Shown: one piece after another, positions 6,568 to 6,834 of the stretch
Layout of the letters: the number at the start of each line of letters is the position of its first letter
How positions within the stretch are numbered: the first letter of the stretch is position 1
Origin: Ardenticatenia bacterium
GTDB lineage: Bacteria > Chloroflexota > Anaerolineae > Aggregatilineales > Aggregatilineaceae
Direction: 5' to 3'
Assembly: GCA_026984385.1 (NCBI GenBank)
Contig: JALSSH010000592.1
Location: 1 to 6,834, forward strand
Length of the DNA stretch: 6,834 bases
The notes under the pieces: generated by a model
Seen by the model: the letters and a program-made list of their open reading frames with translations, nothing else
Database searches by the model: none
What the model was told of the DNA's origin: nothing
Translations under genes and position numbers: made by a program

Positions 6568-6604
6568 AAACGCCGCCTCGTCTGTAGCTAAGGGGGCGGC
6601 GTTT
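6568..6604. terminator. Strong bidirectional intrinsic terminator
   Basis: AAACGCCGCC (6568-6577) pairs perfectly with GGCGGCGTTT (6595-6604). A T-G and a C-G pair extend the stem inward to a 13-base loop. The plus strand ends in GTTTA after the stem; the minus strand reads GTTTTGCGTTT, so it can serve both the GH13 gene (stop 20 bases upstream) and the convergent partial gene (stop 22 bases away). A smaller hairpin, CGGCGT with ACGCCG (6541-6546 with 6554-6559), overlaps the GH13 stop codon; its right arm repeats the terminator's left-arm core and could compete for pairing. Confidence 0.75.
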
Positions 6605-6626
6605 ATGCTCAACGGAAAACAGCGGG

Positions 6627-6834
6627 TCAACGCATCAACAGCAACATCTGCAGCGCGGCAAGCGCCAACACCAACAGCCCCCCGCCCAGTGCGGCACACG
6701 AAAGCCGCTTACTCTCCCTCAATCGCGTGCTCTCGTCTTCGCTTGGCGCGTCGGCGGCCCGTTCGCGCTCAAAGTCCTTATCCAGAGCAGCGCGTTTGAG
6801 CAATTGGCTTCGCTCCAAGGTCAGCGTTTCATAC
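6627..6834 (-). CDS. 3' end of an unrecognised protein with a C-terminal membrane helix
   Basis: The reading frame is open from the right window edge to a TGA at 6629-6627, giving 68 residues with no start needed inside the window (the only local start would be a TTG at 6818). The visible part begins YETLTLERSQLLKRAALDKDFERER, a charged amphipathic helix with coiled-coil character. An acidic linker (APSEDES) and a basic stretch (RLRESKR) follow, and it ends with a 20-odd-residue hydrophobic helix (CAALGGGLLVLALAALQMLL) and MR. That is the shape of a tail-anchored or C-terminally anchored membrane protein with the bulk in the cytoplasm. The LD-DF...SEDE..RLRE pattern faintly recalls helical segments of CcmI-like proteins, but this is too weak for a call. 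Support for a real gene comes from the sensible composition and the terminator 22 bases past the stop. The family is unknown. Confidence 0.5.
   Translation of the reverse strand, partial: YETLTLERSQLLKRAALDKDFERERAADAPSEDESTRLRESKRLSCAALGGGLLVLALAALQMLLLMR

Noticed and set aside
6605..6799. Plus-strand open frame of 64 codons after the terminator
   Set aside because: It overlaps the better-supported minus-strand frame, is Ala/Arg/Pro low-complexity, and has no ribosome site.
1..6834. CRISPR array, insertion sequence or phage genes
   Set aside because: No spaced direct repeats, transposase, integrase or phage protein motifs were seen on either strand.

Overview
The window is GC-rich and carries five recognisable protein genes plus the 3' end of a sixth. 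The mix is a proline-rich LytR-CpsA-Psr protein, a YuiH-type cytosolic molybdoenzyme, an ArsB/NhaD-type permease paired with a small universal stress protein, and a GlgE-like glycosidase. This suggests a free-living bacterium, most plausibly a Chloroflexota (Anaerolineae-like) lineage. That placement is inferred from protein style only; no rRNA or other phylogenetic marker is present.

Layout, left to right. (1) 15-1760 (+) is an ion/anion permease with an extra exported beta-sandwich-like domain at its N-terminus. It is followed four bases later by 1765-2187 (+), a small UspA-fold protein; the two look translationally coupled. (2) 2235-2852 (-) is a sulfite-oxidase-fold molybdopterin oxidoreductase, convergent with the stress protein across a 47-bp gap that holds a GC hairpin. 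(3) The 168-bp divergent spacer 2853-3020 holds a good sigma-70-type promoter for 3021-4343 (+), a membrane-anchored LCP glycopolymer transferase. (4) The 255-bp spacer 4344-4598 holds the most unusual object here, an 86-nt perfectly paired cloverleaf (4403-4488) whose junction has no unpaired base. (5) 4599-6548 (+) is a GH13 alpha-amylase-superfamily protein with several substituted catalytic-motif positions. (6) A strong, probably bidirectional terminator (6568-6604) separates it from a convergent partial gene on the minus strand that runs off the right edge and ends in a hydrophobic helix.

Only the permease and stress protein look like an operon. The other genes are separate transcription units without an obvious shared pathway, although the LCP protein (cell-wall glycopolymer attachment) and the GH13 enzyme (glucan metabolism) both deal with carbohydrates. 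The cloverleaf between them is the main candidate for something undescribed. It is GC-rich, intergenic, structurally near-perfect and foldable on either strand, so it could be a dispersed palindromic repeat, a small mobile element, or a structured RNA.
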